A stretch of DNA of 64,000 bases from Segatella baroniae DSM 16972 = JCM 13447. GTDB lineage: Bacteria > Bacteroidota > Bacteroidia > Bacteroidales > Bacteroidaceae. The stretch lies in contig NZ_AUFQ01000001.1 of assembly GCF_000426585.1 (NCBI RefSeq), forward strand, positions 310,001 through 374,000, in the 5' to 3' direction. Below the pieces are notes generated by a model that was not told the origin of the DNA, ran no database searches, and saw only the letters and a list, made by a program, of their open reading frames with translations. The translations under genes were made by a program, and so were the position numbers. Positions within the stretch are counted from its first letter, which is position 1. Every line of letters begins with the position of its first letter. This document shows, piece after piece, positions 41,521 to 50,529 of this stretch.

Positions 41521-43209
41521 TCACTCCTTGCCGGCACCATTTCTCTTGCCAAGGGCTGCCCCATCTTTGGCAGCAGCCTTGCGGGGGGCAGGCGCTTGTG
41601 GGAACGCGACCTTGTCACGGAACACTTTCAGCGCAGTCATGATGACAGGATCATTTTGATTCAGGTATTTGTTCCATGCCTCTTCGTCCAGCATGTTGTA
41701 GATAATCCTGCTGTTGATGTATCGCTCCAGCAACGGATAGCTTCTCCTTATCATCAAGTTGCGACGTTGCAGCCCATGCGCATCGGCGTAGTTGGCGAAT
41801 TTCTCCACCGTATTTTGCTTGACAAGGTAATCGTTCAGTTGCATCATCTCTTTGAAAGTGTTCAACTTGGGACGGTTGTCATCCGTATAGGTGAACGCGA
41901 ACTGGAGAATCAGGCCACTCATGCTGGCCTGTTTGTAGTATGAAGTGACATTGGTCGTGTCTTCAGGAACGAAGATGTCCGGCGTGACACCTCCCCCACC
42001 ATAGACCACCCTGCCATTGCTGGTGTGGTAGGCCGGGCCGTTGTGCTTGATACTGTCTTGCGAGAAAAATTCGCCGTGCTGGTATCGCGACATCAAGTCC
42101 TGCATGTAGCTTTGATCTTCTCCACTGGTATAGGGCTTTTGGATACAGCGTCCAGACGGTGTGTAGTACCTGGCCACCGTCAGCCGAATCATGCTGCCGT
42201 CGGGAAAACCAATCTGCTGCTGCACAAGACCTTTGCCGAAAGAGCGTCGGCCGATGATGGTTGCCCGGTCATTGTCCTGCATGGCTCCGGCAAAGATTTC
42301 GGAAGATGAAGCAGAACCTTCGTTAATCAACACCACCATTGGGATGTTCTGATAGCTGCCGTGACCGTCAGACTTGTAATCCTGCCGTGGAGACTTGCGC
42401 CCCTGCGTGTAGATGATCAGCCTGTTCTTGGGCAGGAACTCATTTGCAATCTGCACGGCGCTCTGGAGATAGCCTCCCGTGTTGTCGCGCAAGTCTATCA
42501 CCAGATTTTCAAAGCCATTTTGCGACAATTTAGCCAAGGCTATCAACAGCTCCGGATAGGTCGTCTGACCAAAGCTCTTGATGCGGATATAGCCCGTTGT
42601 GTCATCAAGCATATAAGTGGCCGAAATACTCTTTTGTGGGATTTCACCACGTGTCACCGTAAAGAACTTGGTCTTCTTTTCTCCATAGCGGATGACGCCA
42701 ATCTTCACTTTCGTGTCCTTGGGCCCTTTCAACCGGCGCATGGCTTCATCGTTTGTCACGATTTTTCCAACAAAGGGCTTGCCGTCCACACTTACAACCT
42801 TGTCTCCAGCCAGCAGTCCCGCCCGTTCGGCCGGTCCGTTCTTGATGACATTCTGCACGTGGATGGTGTCCTGTCGGATTGTAAACTCGATTCCCACGCC
42901 TGAGAACGAACCTTTCAGGTCGTCGTTGGCCGACTGTACATCCTTTGCGCTGATATAGACAGAGTGGGGATCCAGCTCTGCCAATATCTGTGGAATGGCT
43001 TGGTCTACCAGCGAGTCGATGTTCACCTTGTCCACATATTGGTCGTCGATAATATGCAGCAGGTTGTTCAGCCGGTTGCTTCCGCTGTTGATAATGTTCA
43101 GTCTGTTGCCCGAAAAGTGATTGGCAAAGAAGTTTCCTATCAGTATTCCAATGACAATGCACAGCGTCATCAGGATAGGCATGTATCTGCTTGTCTTTTT
43201 CTGATCCAT
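41521..43209 (-). CDS. C-terminal processing peptidase, S41 family
   Basis: The frame opens far upstream, but the ATG at 43209 is supported by a following membrane anchor (about residues 9-30, YMPILMTLCIVIGILIGNFF). The 562-residue protein has a PDZ domain (about 85-175, GVGIEFTIRQDTIHVQNVI, AGLLAGDKVVSVDG) and the S41 core with catalytic Ser in INEGSASSSEIFAGAM and Lys in RRSFGKGLVQ. These periplasmic enzymes cleave exported proteins near the C-terminus. The tail ends in a basic, alanine-rich region. It is part of a dense minus-strand cluster with the deaminase. Confidence 0.92.
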   Translation of the reverse strand: MDQKKTSRYMPILMTLCIVIGILIGNFFANHFSGNRLNIINSGSNRLNNLLHIIDDQYVDKVNIDSLVDQAIPQILAELDPHSVYISAKDVQSANDDLKGSFSGVGIEFTIRQDTIHVQNVIKNGPAERAGLLAGDKVVSVDGKPFVGKIVTNDEAMRRLKGPKDTKVKIGVIRYGEKKTKFFTVTRGEIPQKSISATYMLDDTTGYIRIKSFGQTTYPELLIALAKLSQNGFENLVIDLRDNTGGYLQSAVQIANEFLPKNRLIIYTQGRKSPRQDYKSDGHGSYQNIPMVVLINEGSASSSEIFAGAMQDNDRATIIGRRSFGKGLVQQQIGFPDGSMIRLTVARYYTPSGRCIQKPYTSGEDQSYMQDLMSRYQHGEFFSQDSIKHNGPAYHTSNGRVVYGGGGVTPDIFVPEDTTNVTSYYKQASMSGLILQFAFTYTDDNRPKLNTFKEMMQLNDYLVKQNTVEKFANYADAHGLQRRNLMIRRSYPLLERYINSRIIYNMLDEEAWNKYLNQNDPVIMTALKVFRDKVAFPQAPAPRKAAAKDGAALGKRNGAGKE

Positions 43210-43214
43210 CGTTT

Positions 43215-43688
43215 CTATTTGTTTTGTTCTGAACCTTGAAGTTCTTCCCGTACAGAAGCTTCTTCCGGATTCATGTATTCCACTTCGACACCGGCTTTCC
43301 TCAGCAAGGCGATACCATCTTCCAATCGGTATTTCTCTGCGTACACCACCCGCTTGATTCCGGATTGGATAATGAGCTTGGCGCATTCAATGCAGGGTGC
43401 CGCCGTAACATAAAGCGTACTTCCATCACTGTTATTGCTGCTGCGCGCCAATTTTGTGATGGCATTGGCTTCCGCATGCAACACATACGGAAACGTAGTG
43501 TTCTCCTCACTCTCACACACATTGGGAAAGCCACTGGGCGTTCCGTTGTAGCCGTCGCTGATGATCATTTTATCCTTGACGACCAGCGCGCCCACCTTCC
43601 GTCTTTGGCAGTAGCTGTTTTCCGCCCATATTCGTGCCATCCTCAGATAGCGCAAATCCAGTTTATGTTGCTTGTCTTTTGATTCCAT
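43215..43688 (-). CDS. dCMP deaminase-family protein
   Basis: The 157-residue zinc enzyme has HAEANAI (His71, catalytic Glu73) and PCIECAK (Cys99, Cys102), with the dCMP-deaminase pattern RMARIWAENSYCQRRKVGAL and DGYNGTPSGF near the N-terminus. It would deaminate dCMP to dUMP for thymidylate synthesis. The start at 43688 lies 26 bp inside the end of the M3 peptidase gene; the N-terminal DLRYLRMARIWAENSY block is conserved, so the overlap seems real. Confidence 0.92.
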   Translation of the reverse strand: MESKDKQHKLDLRYLRMARIWAENSYCQRRKVGALVVKDKMIISDGYNGTPSGFPNVCESEENTTFPYVLHAEANAITKLARSSNNSDGSTLYVTAAPCIECAKLIIQSGIKRVVYAEKYRLEDGIALLRKAGVEVEYMNPEEASVREELQGSEQNK

Positions 43689-45750
43689 TCCTTTCCAATA
43701 AAGCGTTTATATTAGGTTCTCCTCCTCGGAATCGTTTATAAAGAGTCATCGGGTGTTCTGTTCCACCCTTGGATAATATTTCGTCTCTGAAGCGCTGGGC
43801 GGTCTTGCGATTGAAGACACCATCCTTCTTGAACACACTGAAAGCGTCGGCATCCAGCACTTCTGCCCATTTGTAACTATAATATCCAGCAGCATAGCCG
43901 CCTGCCATGATGTGTGAGAATTGGACGGTCATGCACGTGTTGTCCAATTGCTCTGTAACAATGGCAGCCTTCCAGGCCTCTTTTTCAAATGGAATGATGT
44001 CGTCCGTAAATTCATTTTGCTTTGTATAATAGGCCATGTCAAGCAATCCGAAACTCACTTGGCGCATACAAGCGTAGGCAGCCATGAAGTTCCTGCTCTT
44101 CACTATCCGTTCAATCAGTTCGTCGGGCAAGGGTTCACCTGTCTGGTAATGGAAGGCGAAGGTTCGTAGGAAGTCTTTCTCTATAGCGAAATTCTCCATA
44201 AACTGCGACGGCAGTTCCACGAAATCCCACCATACATTGGTTCCACTAAGACTACTGAAACGAGTGTTGGCAAACATACCATGAAGTGAATGTCCGAACT
44301 CATGAAGAAAAGTCTCCACCTCGCCCAATGTCAAGAGGGCAGGTTTCTCGTCCGTCGGCTTTGTCAGATTCATCACCACGCTGACATGGGGACGCACATT
44401 GTTTCCTTTGTGGTCGACCCATTGGCCTTGAAACTCCGTCATCCACGCGCCTCCCTGTTTGCCTTTTCGGGGATGGAAATCGGCATAAAAAACCGCCAGA
44501 TAACTCCCATCATGGTCAAACACTTCGTAAGCTTTCACGTCGGGATGGTAAACAGGGATGTCCTTGTTTTCCCTGAAAGTGATTCCATAGAGTTTCTCGG
44601 CCAGCCCAAAGACACCATTTATCACCTTGTCCAATTGGAAATAGGGGCGCAACATTTCAGCGTCAAGATTGTATTTCTCCATTTGCAACTTGTGCGAATA
44701 GTAGCTGAAGTCCCACGGCCGCAACTCGAAGTCCTCGCCCTCCAGAGTCCTTGCCAGCCGTTCTATCTCCGCCACTTCTTTTTCGGCCGTAGGCTTGTAG
44801 GCGTCTATCAGGTCGTTGAGCAACTTGTAGACATTACCAACATTGGTTGCCATGCGATGTTTCAACACGTAGTCGGCATAGGTTTCGAATCCCAACAGCT
44901 GGGCCATCTCCCTGCGCAAGTTCACCAATCGCTTGCAGATGGCCAGGTTGTTTTCGCCGTTATCGTGAATGCACTCGGTATTCTTTGCCATGTAGAGTTC
45001 TTCCCGCAGCGTGCGGTCTTTGGCATAGGTCATGAAAGGGGAATAGCTCGGAAAGTCAAGCGTGAACATCCAGCCCTCCTTTCCCTTCTCTTTCGCAGCC
45101 AGTCGTGCCGCTTCCTTCGCCGTCTCGGGCAAGCCTTCCAACCTATTCTCGTCTGTTATGTGCAATTCGTAGGCTTTGTTTTCTTTCAGCAAGTTCTGAG
45201 AAAACTGCAACGTCAGTATGCCGGCTTCTTCTGTCAGCTTCCGCAACTTCTCTTTATCAGCCTTATCCAGCAGCGCACCACTCCTGACAAAACCGTCATA
45301 GCTTGTTTCGAGCAACATCTGCTCTTCAGGAGTCAGTGCCCGATGGTGCTCATATACATATTTAACACGTGCGAACAACTTTTCATTCAGGCTGACGTCG
45401 TTGGCATGTTTGGTAAGAATCGGACTCATTTTCTGGGCCAACTCATCCAACTCGTCGTTGGTCTCCGCACTCAGCATGCACGAGAATACGTTCGACACCC
45501 GATCCAACAAGTCATAATAATGCTCTCCTTTCGACGTGTCTACCCGAATGACCGTGTTCTCAAACGTAGGTGTTTCAGGATCGTTGATGATCTTCTCTAT
45601 CTCTTCATCATCGCGCCTGATACCTTCCATGAAGGCTTCTTCGTAATCTTCGGTATGTATCTTGCCAAAAGGGACGGTGTCGTGTGGAGTGTCGTAGGGT
45701 ACAAAAAAAGGATTGACTCGTTTACTATTCTCTATACGCTTCTCATTCAT
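43663..45750 (-). CDS. M3 family metallopeptidase (dipeptidyl carboxypeptidase type)
   Basis: The 695-residue protein has the M3 zinc motif HEFGH in ETFLHEFGHSLHGMFANT (about residues 482-499), with the downstream glutamate region typical of the family and the conserved GYAAGYYSYKWAEVLDADAF near the C-terminus. No signal peptide is seen, so it is probably cytoplasmic. It would trim dipeptides from oligopeptides. It overlaps the deaminase gene by 26 bp. A -7 box lies at 45779-45786. Confidence 0.93.
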   Translation of the reverse strand: MNEKRIENSKRVNPFFVPYDTPHDTVPFGKIHTEDYEEAFMEGIRRDDEEIEKIINDPETPTFENTVIRVDTSKGEHYYDLLDRVSNVFSCMLSAETNDELDELAQKMSPILTKHANDVSLNEKLFARVKYVYEHHRALTPEEQMLLETSYDGFVRSGALLDKADKEKLRKLTEEAGILTLQFSQNLLKENKAYELHITDENRLEGLPETAKEAARLAAKEKGKEGWMFTLDFPSYSPFMTYAKDRTLREELYMAKNTECIHDNGENNLAICKRLVNLRREMAQLLGFETYADYVLKHRMATNVGNVYKLLNDLIDAYKPTAEKEVAEIERLARTLEGEDFELRPWDFSYYSHKLQMEKYNLDAEMLRPYFQLDKVINGVFGLAEKLYGITFRENKDIPVYHPDVKAYEVFDHDGSYLAVFYADFHPRKGKQGGAWMTEFQGQWVDHKGNNVRPHVSVVMNLTKPTDEKPALLTLGEVETFLHEFGHSLHGMFANTRFSSLSGTNVWWDFVELPSQFMENFAIEKDFLRTFAFHYQTGEPLPDELIERIVKSRNFMAAYACMRQVSFGLLDMAYYTKQNEFTDDIIPFEKEAWKAAIVTEQLDNTCMTVQFSHIMAGGYAAGYYSYKWAEVLDADAFSVFKKDGVFNRKTAQRFRDEILSKGGTEHPMTLYKRFRGGEPNINALLERNGIKRQAT

Positions 45751-45778
45751 ACTATGCTCACATCTTATATAATAGGTG

Positions 45779-45786
45779 CAAATTTA
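45779..45786 (-). promoter_or_regulatory. -7 box (TAAATTTG) for the M3 peptidase cluster
   Basis: TAnnTTTG on the minus strand; predicted start near 45772, about 22 nt before the ATG at 45750. Confidence 0.55.
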
Positions 45787-45854
45787 TAGAAAAAAAGGCA
45801 GATGTTTCGTTTCGTATCGGCAGAATTATTAAATATTAATCAATTTATTTTTCT

Positions 45855-46523
45855 TTAGAATAGTTTTTCCAATTGAGGAATCTCAATGCGTCCCCGAGAC
45901 AGATGGACAAGTCCTTGGGCCTGCAGCTCATTCAAGACCTTCGATACGTCGAGCCTACTGTCATTCATTTCTTTAGCCAGCTGACTCATCTTGATTTTGA
46001 AAGTCACACTCCCGGCAGGCCGCAGACACCGATCAGCTATAAATCTGACAATGTGCTCTGCCAAGGTCGCTGGTGCCTGACGATAGTTTTTCTGCCGTAG
46101 TTTCTGGATTTGCGCAGACAACAGATTGAGCAGATTAATCTTGAAAATGTTGTAAGAGTCGGCCAGTTGCAGTATTTCCGCCTTGTCGATTGTGATGAAG
46201 TTGCATTGCTCCAACGCCACAAATGTTTTGGTATAACGTTGTCGCAATCCAAACAGATTCTCCGGCTGCAAGATATCAGGGGCGGTCATCACCTCTTTTA
46301 TTTCATAAGAATGGTCGTCGCTACATGTCGTCACTTCCAGCCTGCCAGCCTGTAGCAAGTAGGTGCTGCAGCACATGTCGCCCTCTCGGACTATCGTCTG
46401 CCCCTTGTGATATTTCTGAAATCCCAGCTTTGTACGCTCAACAATCGTTTCCAAATCGCTCTCGTTGAGTCCCAGAAAAAGAGGAAGTTCCAAAAGCCTG
46501 TTGTAAAGTCCAATTCCCTCCAT
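45855..46523 (-). CDS. Crp/Fnr-family transcriptional regulator
   Basis: The 222-residue protein has a cyclic-nucleotide-binding-like beta roll (about 10-125: GQTIVREGDMCCSTYLLQAGRLEV) and a winged helix (about 150-222: RPAGSVTFKIKMSQLAKEMN, DSRLDVSKVLNELQAQGLVHLSRGRIEI as two blocks). The cysteine pair in DMCCSTY is not the Fnr iron-sulfur pattern, so a redox role is uncertain. The effector is unknown. It precedes no obvious target but lies next to apbE. Confidence 0.85.
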   Translation of the reverse strand: MEGIGLYNRLLELPLFLGLNESDLETIVERTKLGFQKYHKGQTIVREGDMCCSTYLLQAGRLEVTTCSDDHSYEIKEVMTAPDILQPENLFGLRQRYTKTFVALEQCNFITIDKAEILQLADSYNIFKINLLNLLSAQIQKLRQKNYRQAPATLAEHIVRFIADRCLRPAGSVTFKIKMSQLAKEMNDSRLDVSKVLNELQAQGLVHLSRGRIEIPQLEKLF

Positions 46524-46555
46524 ACCTTATACAGCCTGTCTGTCCATGCCTTTCA

Positions 46556-47590
46556 TTATTGTTTAGAGTCAATCAATCCTTCTGAATGCCACACCTCGTT
46601 GTCACCCTTGCCATTGGCGTAGATGAAATAGGCTTTCAGTTCGGGGTGGTGTTCCAATACGGCTTTGGCCCGCTCTATGCCCATGACCATAAATGATGTT
46701 GCATAGGCATCGGCCATGGCACAACTTGGAGCAATGACAGTGGCCGAGAGCAGGCTGTGTTGTACGGGACAACCCGTTTTCGGGTCGATGGTATGGGCAT
46801 ATTTCTTTCCTCCTTTATAATAGAAGTTGCGATAGTTGCCGCTGGTGGCCATCGCCCTGTCTGTTACATTGAGCACAGTTTGCAATTCCTGATTGGCAGA
46901 AAGAGAGTCATCACTGGGCTTGCTCACACCTATTTTCCAGGGCAACCGCTTCTCGCTTACACCACTCGTCACCACTTCGCCGCCAATCTCTATCATGAAG
47001 TTCTTGATGTCATGGCGTCTCAACAGCCGCGCCACACAATCACTTCCATAGCCCTTGGCGATGGCACTGAAATCAAGCATGACGGCCATGTCTTTCTTCC
47101 ATAGAGTCCTTTTGCCTCCGACCTTCTTTACTTCCAGTTTGTCCATTCCCACGTGTCGCCGCATGCTCTTCACACTGTCAAGTGAGGGCAGCTTCTGATT
47201 CTTGAAACCAAAACCCCACGCATTGACAAGCGGCGCCACCGTTATATCGAAGGCTCCGTCAGTATCCTTGTTTATGTCGACTGCCATTTGAAACACCTCT
47301 TCAAACATGGAACTCATATTCAAACGTCCTGTTTGATTGAAAGCGGTTACGCTCGATTGCTTGTTGAACATAGAAAACTCATCGTCCACTTTCTTCAGTT
47401 CAGCCTCAATCTTGCCCTGAAGGTCGTCGTTACTCTGATACGTCACGTGATAGACGGTACCAAAGACGAAACCTTCGTTGTGTTGATAGACTGTATTTTT
47501 CTGTTGCAGAATGATGGCTACAGTTCCAATGATGAGAAATAGCAGAAACACGATCTGCCAACCTATCTTTTTCTTCTTGAGTGTTGTCAT
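46556..47590 (-). CDS. apbE: FAD:protein FMN transferase
   Basis: The ATG at 47590 is favoured over a frame extension through the upstream gene. The 344-residue protein has an N-terminal membrane helix (about 9-29) then the ApbE domain. Visible blocks are VYHVTYQSNDDLQGKIEAEL, FDITVAPLVNAWGFG, AIAKGYGSDCVARLL, NFMIEIGGEVVTSG, DRAMATSGNYRNFYYKGGKKYAHTIDPKTG (around residues 255-285) and CAMADAYATSFMVMG. It attaches FMN to threonine in exported proteins, such as the SGAT motif of the protein at 18236. Confidence 0.93.
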   Translation of the reverse strand: MTTLKKKKIGWQIVFLLFLIIGTVAIILQQKNTVYQHNEGFVFGTVYHVTYQSNDDLQGKIEAELKKVDDEFSMFNKQSSVTAFNQTGRLNMSSMFEEVFQMAVDINKDTDGAFDITVAPLVNAWGFGFKNQKLPSLDSVKSMRRHVGMDKLEVKKVGGKRTLWKKDMAVMLDFSAIAKGYGSDCVARLLRRHDIKNFMIEIGGEVVTSGVSEKRLPWKIGVSKPSDDSLSANQELQTVLNVTDRAMATSGNYRNFYYKGGKKYAHTIDPKTGCPVQHSLLSATVIAPSCAMADAYATSFMVMGIERAKAVLEHHPELKAYFIYANGKGDNEVWHSEGLIDSKQ

Positions 47591-47594
47591 CTGG

Positions 47595-48290
47595 TTAAAT
47601 TTCAATGCTGATGTTGAATGTTCCGCCCAGCCGGGTGTTGCCAGATCGTCCGAATCCAGGCACATACCATGCTTCGCCCATGTCACCGTGACTATGCGCA
47701 AGTCTCCGCTTGTATCTGACACTCCATCCCATCCTGAAGCCTCCCCATATCTTGGCGTCAATGCCGAACACGGCTTCCAACCAATGGTAGTCGCATTTTA
47801 CGTCGGTGGCATTGATAGGAACTTTGTCGCGCCATACGGGGTCGGTAATGCCCGGACTTGTCATATCGTAGCTGAATTTGGTGTAGGCATATCTGAATCC
47901 GCCGTACAGACGGTAGGCGTCGTGCTTGTTTTTCATCAAATTGAAGTCCAAGCCTGCCCTTGCATAGGGGGCGCTGGTCTTGAAAGTGAGACGTGTCGAC
48001 GGATCGTCGGCGTCAGCCTTGCCCAATCCAACTTCTACGACGGGGAAATACTTGTCTTTCAAATTTACGCGCACGGCACCCTCATACTGTCCATTGCTGC
48101 CGAAAGCCAGCTGCGCCAGACCGACCAAATCCACCGACGCTTGTATGCCACGAAACAATGGTATCGTATCGGCAACCGTCGGCACGATGTTCTTGGCCTG
48201 CTGAGCTCCTGCGGGAATCAGTGTAGGAAGCAACAGGCTAATGAATGTTGCTTTTAAGATATAGGTGGAAACTACTCTTGGAAATTTCAT
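47595..48290 (-). CDS. DUF6048-like outer-membrane protein
   Basis: The 231-residue protein starts with a signal peptide (cleavage near residue 29, AGAQQ). The rest reads as short amphipathic strands consistent with a small beta-barrel: GGFRYAYTKFSYDMT, WLEAVFGIDAKIWGGFRMGWSVRYKRRL and a terminal GGTFNISIEI. It resembles DUF6048 family proteins of Bacteroidales. The start lies 53 bp inside the end of the preceding gene, an unusually long overlap, but no other start preserves the signal peptide. Confidence 0.7.
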   Translation of the reverse strand: MKFPRVVSTYILKATFISLLLPTLIPAGAQQAKNIVPTVADTIPLFRGIQASVDLVGLAQLAFGSNGQYEGAVRVNLKDKYFPVVEVGLGKADADDPSTRLTFKTSAPYARAGLDFNLMKNKHDAYRLYGGFRYAYTKFSYDMTSPGITDPVWRDKVPINATDVKCDYHWLEAVFGIDAKIWGGFRMGWSVRYKRRLAHSHGDMGEAWYVPGFGRSGNTRLGGTFNISIEI

Positions 48291-48717
48291 TGGTAACCTG
48301 TTTGTTATTGACCCCTATTGAGTCAATGAAATGTTTGGTATAGCGCACGTCCGTAATCTCATGAAAGATGATGGGATTGCAGTCCACGGCTTCAAAGTGA
48401 GGCTTGTCTTTTTTCGAGACTATCACCGTGTCAAGAAGCGTTCCCGTGGTGCCTTCCGACTTGAAGTAGAAGACATCCTCATGCCTGTTGTAACTCATGG
48501 GCAACTGAAAACTGTCCGTGGAGACCAACTTATTTAGGACTACACTATCGTTGCCGTCACCCAAATCTGCCGTCACGGTCAACGGATCGGCCAGCGTCTT
48601 GACGTCTCCCATCAATTTGTAGGTTGTCGCCACGCGCGTGTTGAGGGAGCAGTCTATGGTGGAACACGCCCCCACGAACAAAGCTATGACAGCTATAAGC
48701 CAAAATGATTTGCGCAT
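48238..48717 (-). CDS. DUF6452-like lipoprotein
   Basis: The 159-residue protein has a lipoprotein signal (MRKSFWLIAVIALFVGAC, cysteine at 18) and a compact beta-rich domain (YKLMGDVKTLADPLTVTADL, DVFYFKSEGTTGTLLDTVIVS, NPIIFHEITDVRYTKHFIDS). The pairing with a small outer-membrane protein downstream matches the DUF6452/DUF6048 neighbours seen in Bacteroidales. It starts 2 bp after the stop of the glycosyltransferase gene. Function unknown. Confidence 0.72.
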   Translation of the reverse strand: MRKSFWLIAVIALFVGACSTIDCSLNTRVATTYKLMGDVKTLADPLTVTADLGDGNDSVVLNKLVSTDSFQLPMSYNRHEDVFYFKSEGTTGTLLDTVIVSKKDKPHFEAVDCNPIIFHEITDVRYTKHFIDSIGVNNKQVTNEISKSSFHLYLKSNIH

Positions 48718-48718
48718 G

Positions 48719-49669
48719 TCAGATTTCTTTTTCTATCTGGTAATCGTTGCGGTTGGGATTCTGTCGGGCCAGCAGGTCACCCAGAAACCCGGCCAGGAAG
48801 AACTGACTGCCCAACAGCATCGTCGTCAGCGCGATGAAGAAATAGGGCGAATCGGTGATGAGGCGTTGCGGAATGCCATTGGTCAACGCATAGAGCTTGT
48901 CCACACCGATGCACACCACGGCTATAAAGCCAATCAGGAACATGATGCTACCCAGGAAACCGAACACGTGCATCGGTTTCTTGCCGAAGTTAGTCAGGAA
49001 CCATAGCGACAACAAGTCGAGATAACCGTTGATGAAACGGTTCAAGCCGAACTTGCTTTCGCCATATTTCCGGGCCTGATGGTGCACAACCTTTTCACCA
49101 ATTTTATCAAATCCCGCGTTTTTGGCCAAGTATGGGATGTAGCGGTGCATCTCTCCATACACCTCTATGTTCTTCACTACTTCGCGGCGATAGGCTTTCA
49201 GGCCGCAGTTGAAGTCGTGCAAATTGTGAATGCCACTTATCTTTCGTGCCGTAGCATTGAACAATTTTGTAGGTATGGTCTTCGACAGGGGATCGTAACG
49301 TTTCTGTTTATAGCCTGACACCAAGTCGTAGCCGTCTTCCATTATCATCTTGTAAAGTGCCGGAATCTCGTCCGGCGAATCTTGCAGGTCGGCGTCCATC
49401 GTGATGACGACATTGCCTTCTGCAACCTTGAAGCCGCAATAGAGGGCCGGACTCTTGCCATAGTTGCGACGAAACTTGATACCTCTCACATTGGTGTCTT
49501 CCCGTCGCAATTCTTCTATCACCTCCCACGAACGGTCTGTGCTTCCGTCGTTTACAAAAATGATTTCATAAGAATATTGGTTGGCGTTCATCACGCGCTG
49601 AATCCAGTTGTGCAATTCCGGCAAAGACTCATCCTCATTATAAAGAGGTATAATCACTGATATATCCAT
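48719..49669 (-). CDS. Family 2 glycosyltransferase with C-terminal membrane helices
   Basis: The 316-residue protein starts with the GT2 fold (SVIIPLYNEDESLPEL), the nucleotide-binding DGSTDRSW and the metal-binding VITMDADLQDSPDEIP. Two C-terminal membrane helices (about 233-255 and 268-290) make it like polyprenyl-phosphate sugar synthases (DPM1/GtrB type) that load a lipid carrier. It is followed by the DUF6452/DUF6048 pair and preceded by a DUF4199 membrane protein, an arrangement typical of Bacteroidales. Confidence 0.9.
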   Translation of the reverse strand: MDISVIIPLYNEDESLPELHNWIQRVMNANQYSYEIIFVNDGSTDRSWEVIEELRREDTNVRGIKFRRNYGKSPALYCGFKVAEGNVVITMDADLQDSPDEIPALYKMIMEDGYDLVSGYKQKRYDPLSKTIPTKLFNATARKISGIHNLHDFNCGLKAYRREVVKNIEVYGEMHRYIPYLAKNAGFDKIGEKVVHHQARKYGESKFGLNRFINGYLDLLSLWFLTNFGKKPMHVFGFLGSIMFLIGFIAVVCIGVDKLYALTNGIPQRLITDSPYFFIALTTMLLGSQFFLAGFLGDLLARQNPNRNDYQIEKEI

Positions 49670-49689
49670 ATCTGCTGTTTATGTTTGTT

Positions 49690-50241
49690 TTATTTTGTTC
49701 GTGTCGTTTCATTGCCATGGCGGCCGACATCCTTTCGCTTGCAAAGCAAGGCTATCACCACGGCAAGCGGCGTGCTTACAATAAGATAGTACATCATGAA
49801 GACAAAGGATATTTGCAATGCTGACAGATGACTGATGATGTCGATGGAGTCATACAGTTCTTTGGGGTTGCTGCCCAAAGCTTGATAGATGGCTGCACTG
49901 TCCTTGATTCCCTGTAGGAAAGTACTGAAAAACTGGCCTTTGTCAAAAGCATAGAGATAGATGAAAAGTCCGAAAGCAAAAAGAAACGAACCGTTGAAAA
50001 AGGTGTAGACACTATAGGCCAGGCCACGTCTGAACGAAATCTTGCCGCCGAGTGCATCATCTCTGAATTTGCGCAACATCCATCCCGCAAAAAAAGGAGT
50101 GCAAATCATCATGACTCCGCCAAGAGCCAGGTCAGGAAAATAGAGCGTCAACAGGAAACTTACAATCCAGTAAGCTCCCATAAAGACTCCGTCTTGCCGC
50201 GCATACGCCTTTAATTGTCTGATTGTTTGAAAGTCAACCAC
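49690..50241 (-). CDS. DUF4199 membrane protein
   Basis: The 183-residue protein starts at a GTG (50241); no ATG precedes the first membrane segment. It has four hydrophobic segments (about 22-38, 41-55, 77-95, 147-168) and the DUF4199 layout of an N-terminal cytoplasmic helix followed by four helices. Function is unknown. A -7 box at 50419 would give it a leader of about 170 nt that can fold (CATCAT...ATGATG), which may be regulatory. The adjacent GT2 gene starts 20 bp downstream. Confidence 0.8.
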   Translation of the reverse strand: MVDFQTIRQLKAYARQDGVFMGAYWIVSFLLTLYFPDLALGGVMMICTPFFAGWMLRKFRDDALGGKISFRRGLAYSVYTFFNGSFLFAFGLFIYLYAFDKGQFFSTFLQGIKDSAAIYQALGSNPKELYDSIDIISHLSALQISFVFMMYYLIVSTPLAVVIALLCKRKDVGRHGNETTRTK

Positions 50242-50418
50242 TTCTTATTATACATATTTAAAGTTCCGCAGAATCCACGTTTTTATAGCTAATGAAGTTG
50301 ATGGAGTGGAGAGCTTTCAAAAGAAATCGGATTCAGAGAGATCGACTGGCGCCCTCAACTCTTATGATTTCTCATAGCATCATGAACTTGCGAAAGTTTC
50401 ATAACCATTATGATGTTG

Positions 50419-50426
50419 CAAAAATA
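50419..50426 (-). promoter_or_regulatory. -7 box (TATTTTTG) for the DUF4199/GT2 unit
   Basis: TAnnTTTG on the minus strand; predicted start near 50412, implying a long leader of about 170 nt with a CATCAT/ATGATG stem. Confidence 0.5.
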
Positions 50427-50529
50427 GCCAATTTCAGCCATATAACAGATATCGGTCTTTGAAAATAGTGTTAAATGGCTGTTTCTTCGTTCGGAGCTAC
50501 ATGAACAGCCTGCCTGACGTCAAACTTGC

